From DASSUW01 sp963774155 (GTDB lineage: Bacteria > Actinomycetota > Thermoleophilia > Solirubrobacterales > Solirubrobacteraceae): a stretch of 64,000 nucleotides of DNA. The stretch spans positions 310,001 through 374,000 of the forward strand of contig CAVZDW010000004.1 in assembly GCA_963774155.1 (NCBI GenBank), in the 5' to 3' direction. Below, one piece after another: positions 63,547-64,000 of the stretch (position 1 is the first letter of the stretch; each line of letters begins with the position of its first letter). Both the position numbers and the translations under genes were made by a program. The notes under the pieces were generated by a model. The model searched no databases, had not been told where the DNA came from, and was given only the letters and a program-made list of their open reading frames with translations.

Positions 63547-64000
63547 AGCTCCGCAACCCTCTCTCTCCTCGTAAGAGCCAGTGCGTGCAGGTAGTCGATG
63601 CTCGTTCGAACGTCGACGACCGGACCACTTCCCACCGGTGGCTCCTCCCCGGTGATGGCGGTGTCCTGCTCGAGCACGAGCCAGCGCTCGTACCCGCTCC
63701 CCTCGAGCCATCGCATGACCTCGTCGATCTGCGCGTCCCCTTGGCCGAGCGGGCGGAACAGCCCGGCCTGCGTCGCCTCGACGAGCGAGAGCTCGCCTGC
63801 CCGCAGGCGCTCGGCGATGCCGGCGTCCACGTCCTTGAGATGGGCATGGACGATACGGTCGCCGCAGCGGCGGACGAACTCGGCGGGATCGACCCCGCCG
63901 ATGACGAGATGCCCGGTGTCCAGGCACCAGCCGGCGTCGCTCGCGTCGAGCATGCGCTCGACGTCGGCGGCCGTCTCGACCTGGGTGCCGGCGTGCGGGT
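63543..64000 (-). CDS. Sugar phosphate isomerase/epimerase, IolE-like (partial, runs off right edge)
   Basis: The C-terminal 151 residues are present. PHAGTQVETAADVERML, GWCLDTGHLVIGGVDPAEFV and RIVHAHLKDVDAGIAERLRA carry the metal-binding Glu/His/Asp pattern of the AP endonuclease-2 TIM-barrel family, and this run is typical of IolE, 2-keto-myo-inositol dehydratase. IolH or an IolI-type isomerase is the alternative. Its TGA overlaps the ATG of the binding protein by 4 nt. The N-terminus and the operon promoter are beyond the window. Confidence 0.82.
   Translation of the reverse strand, partial: PHAGTQVETAADVERMLDASDAGWCLDTGHLVIGGVDPAEFVRRCGDRIVHAHLKDVDAGIAERLRAGELSLVEATQAGLFRPLGQGDAQIDEVMRWLEGSGYERWLVLEQDTAITGEEPPVGSGPVVDVRTSIDYLHALALTRRERVAEL

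Overview
The window is very GC-rich, uses GTG and TTG starts freely, and is packed with genes of actinobacterial character: DesK/NarL-type two-component systems, an Rrf2-SufC-SufS-SufU cluster, WYL, FadR and TetR regulators, and F420-free small oxidoreductases. I infer a high-GC Actinomycetota chromosome, perhaps Thermoleophilia/Solirubrobacterales, but no rRNA or tRNA is present to confirm this. No prophage, CRISPR array or conventional IS is visible. The only mobile-type gene is a REP-associated tyrosine transposase with its repeats.

Layout. 1-4.7 kb: an operon with a membrane-fused GMC oxidoreductase, a DAO-family oxidoreductase and a secreted protein, diverging from a histidine phosphatase and a GNAT gene. 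4.7-7.5 kb: a secreted glucoamylase-family protein with RTX-like repeats, and a membrane diguanylate cyclase. 7.5-12.5 kb: an S4 protein and a 58-aa membrane protein face to face on a 24-bp promoter, then an operon of two DesK-like kinases, one NarL-like regulator and an alpha-glucosidase. 12.6-16.3 kb: a SRPBCC protein and a MacB/FtsX-like ABC exporter ending in a strong hairpin. 16.3-22.1 kb: a 2OG oxygenase, TrpB2 coupled to a PAS-GAF kinase, and TypA. 22.4-27.6 kb: a FadR-controlled seven-gene catabolic operon centred on a four-subunit molybdenum hydroxylase. 27.6-29.3 kb: the transposase, its repeats, a cupin and a membrane protein. 29.4-33.3 kb: a tandem kinase with its regulator, then two damaged dehydrogenase genes. 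33.3-36.1 kb: Fe-S assembly genes. 36.1-44.5 kb: an MFS transporter, ECF sigma factor, Tat-exported cyclase-family protein, HhH-GPD protein, double-VOC protein, WYL regulator and several small enzymes. 44.5-48.4 kb: a TetR-controlled tautomerase and hydrolase-glycosyltransferase. 48.4-51.6 kb: a PLP decarboxylase and small proteins. 51.6-64 kb: a long, tightly coupled myo-inositol catabolism and uptake operon (IolE-like, ABC transporter, IolG, IolC, IolD, IolB, IolA) that runs off the right edge.

Two themes cross the window. First, at least eleven genes have a TANNNT hexamer exactly 6-7 nt before an ATG or GTG, the signature of leaderless transcription. Second, ten genes are broken by fifteen frameshifts, and every one is repaired by removing a single base. 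This uniform direction points to insertion errors in the sequence rather than gene decay. Gene functions below are therefore given for the repaired reading frames, and broken genes are marked.
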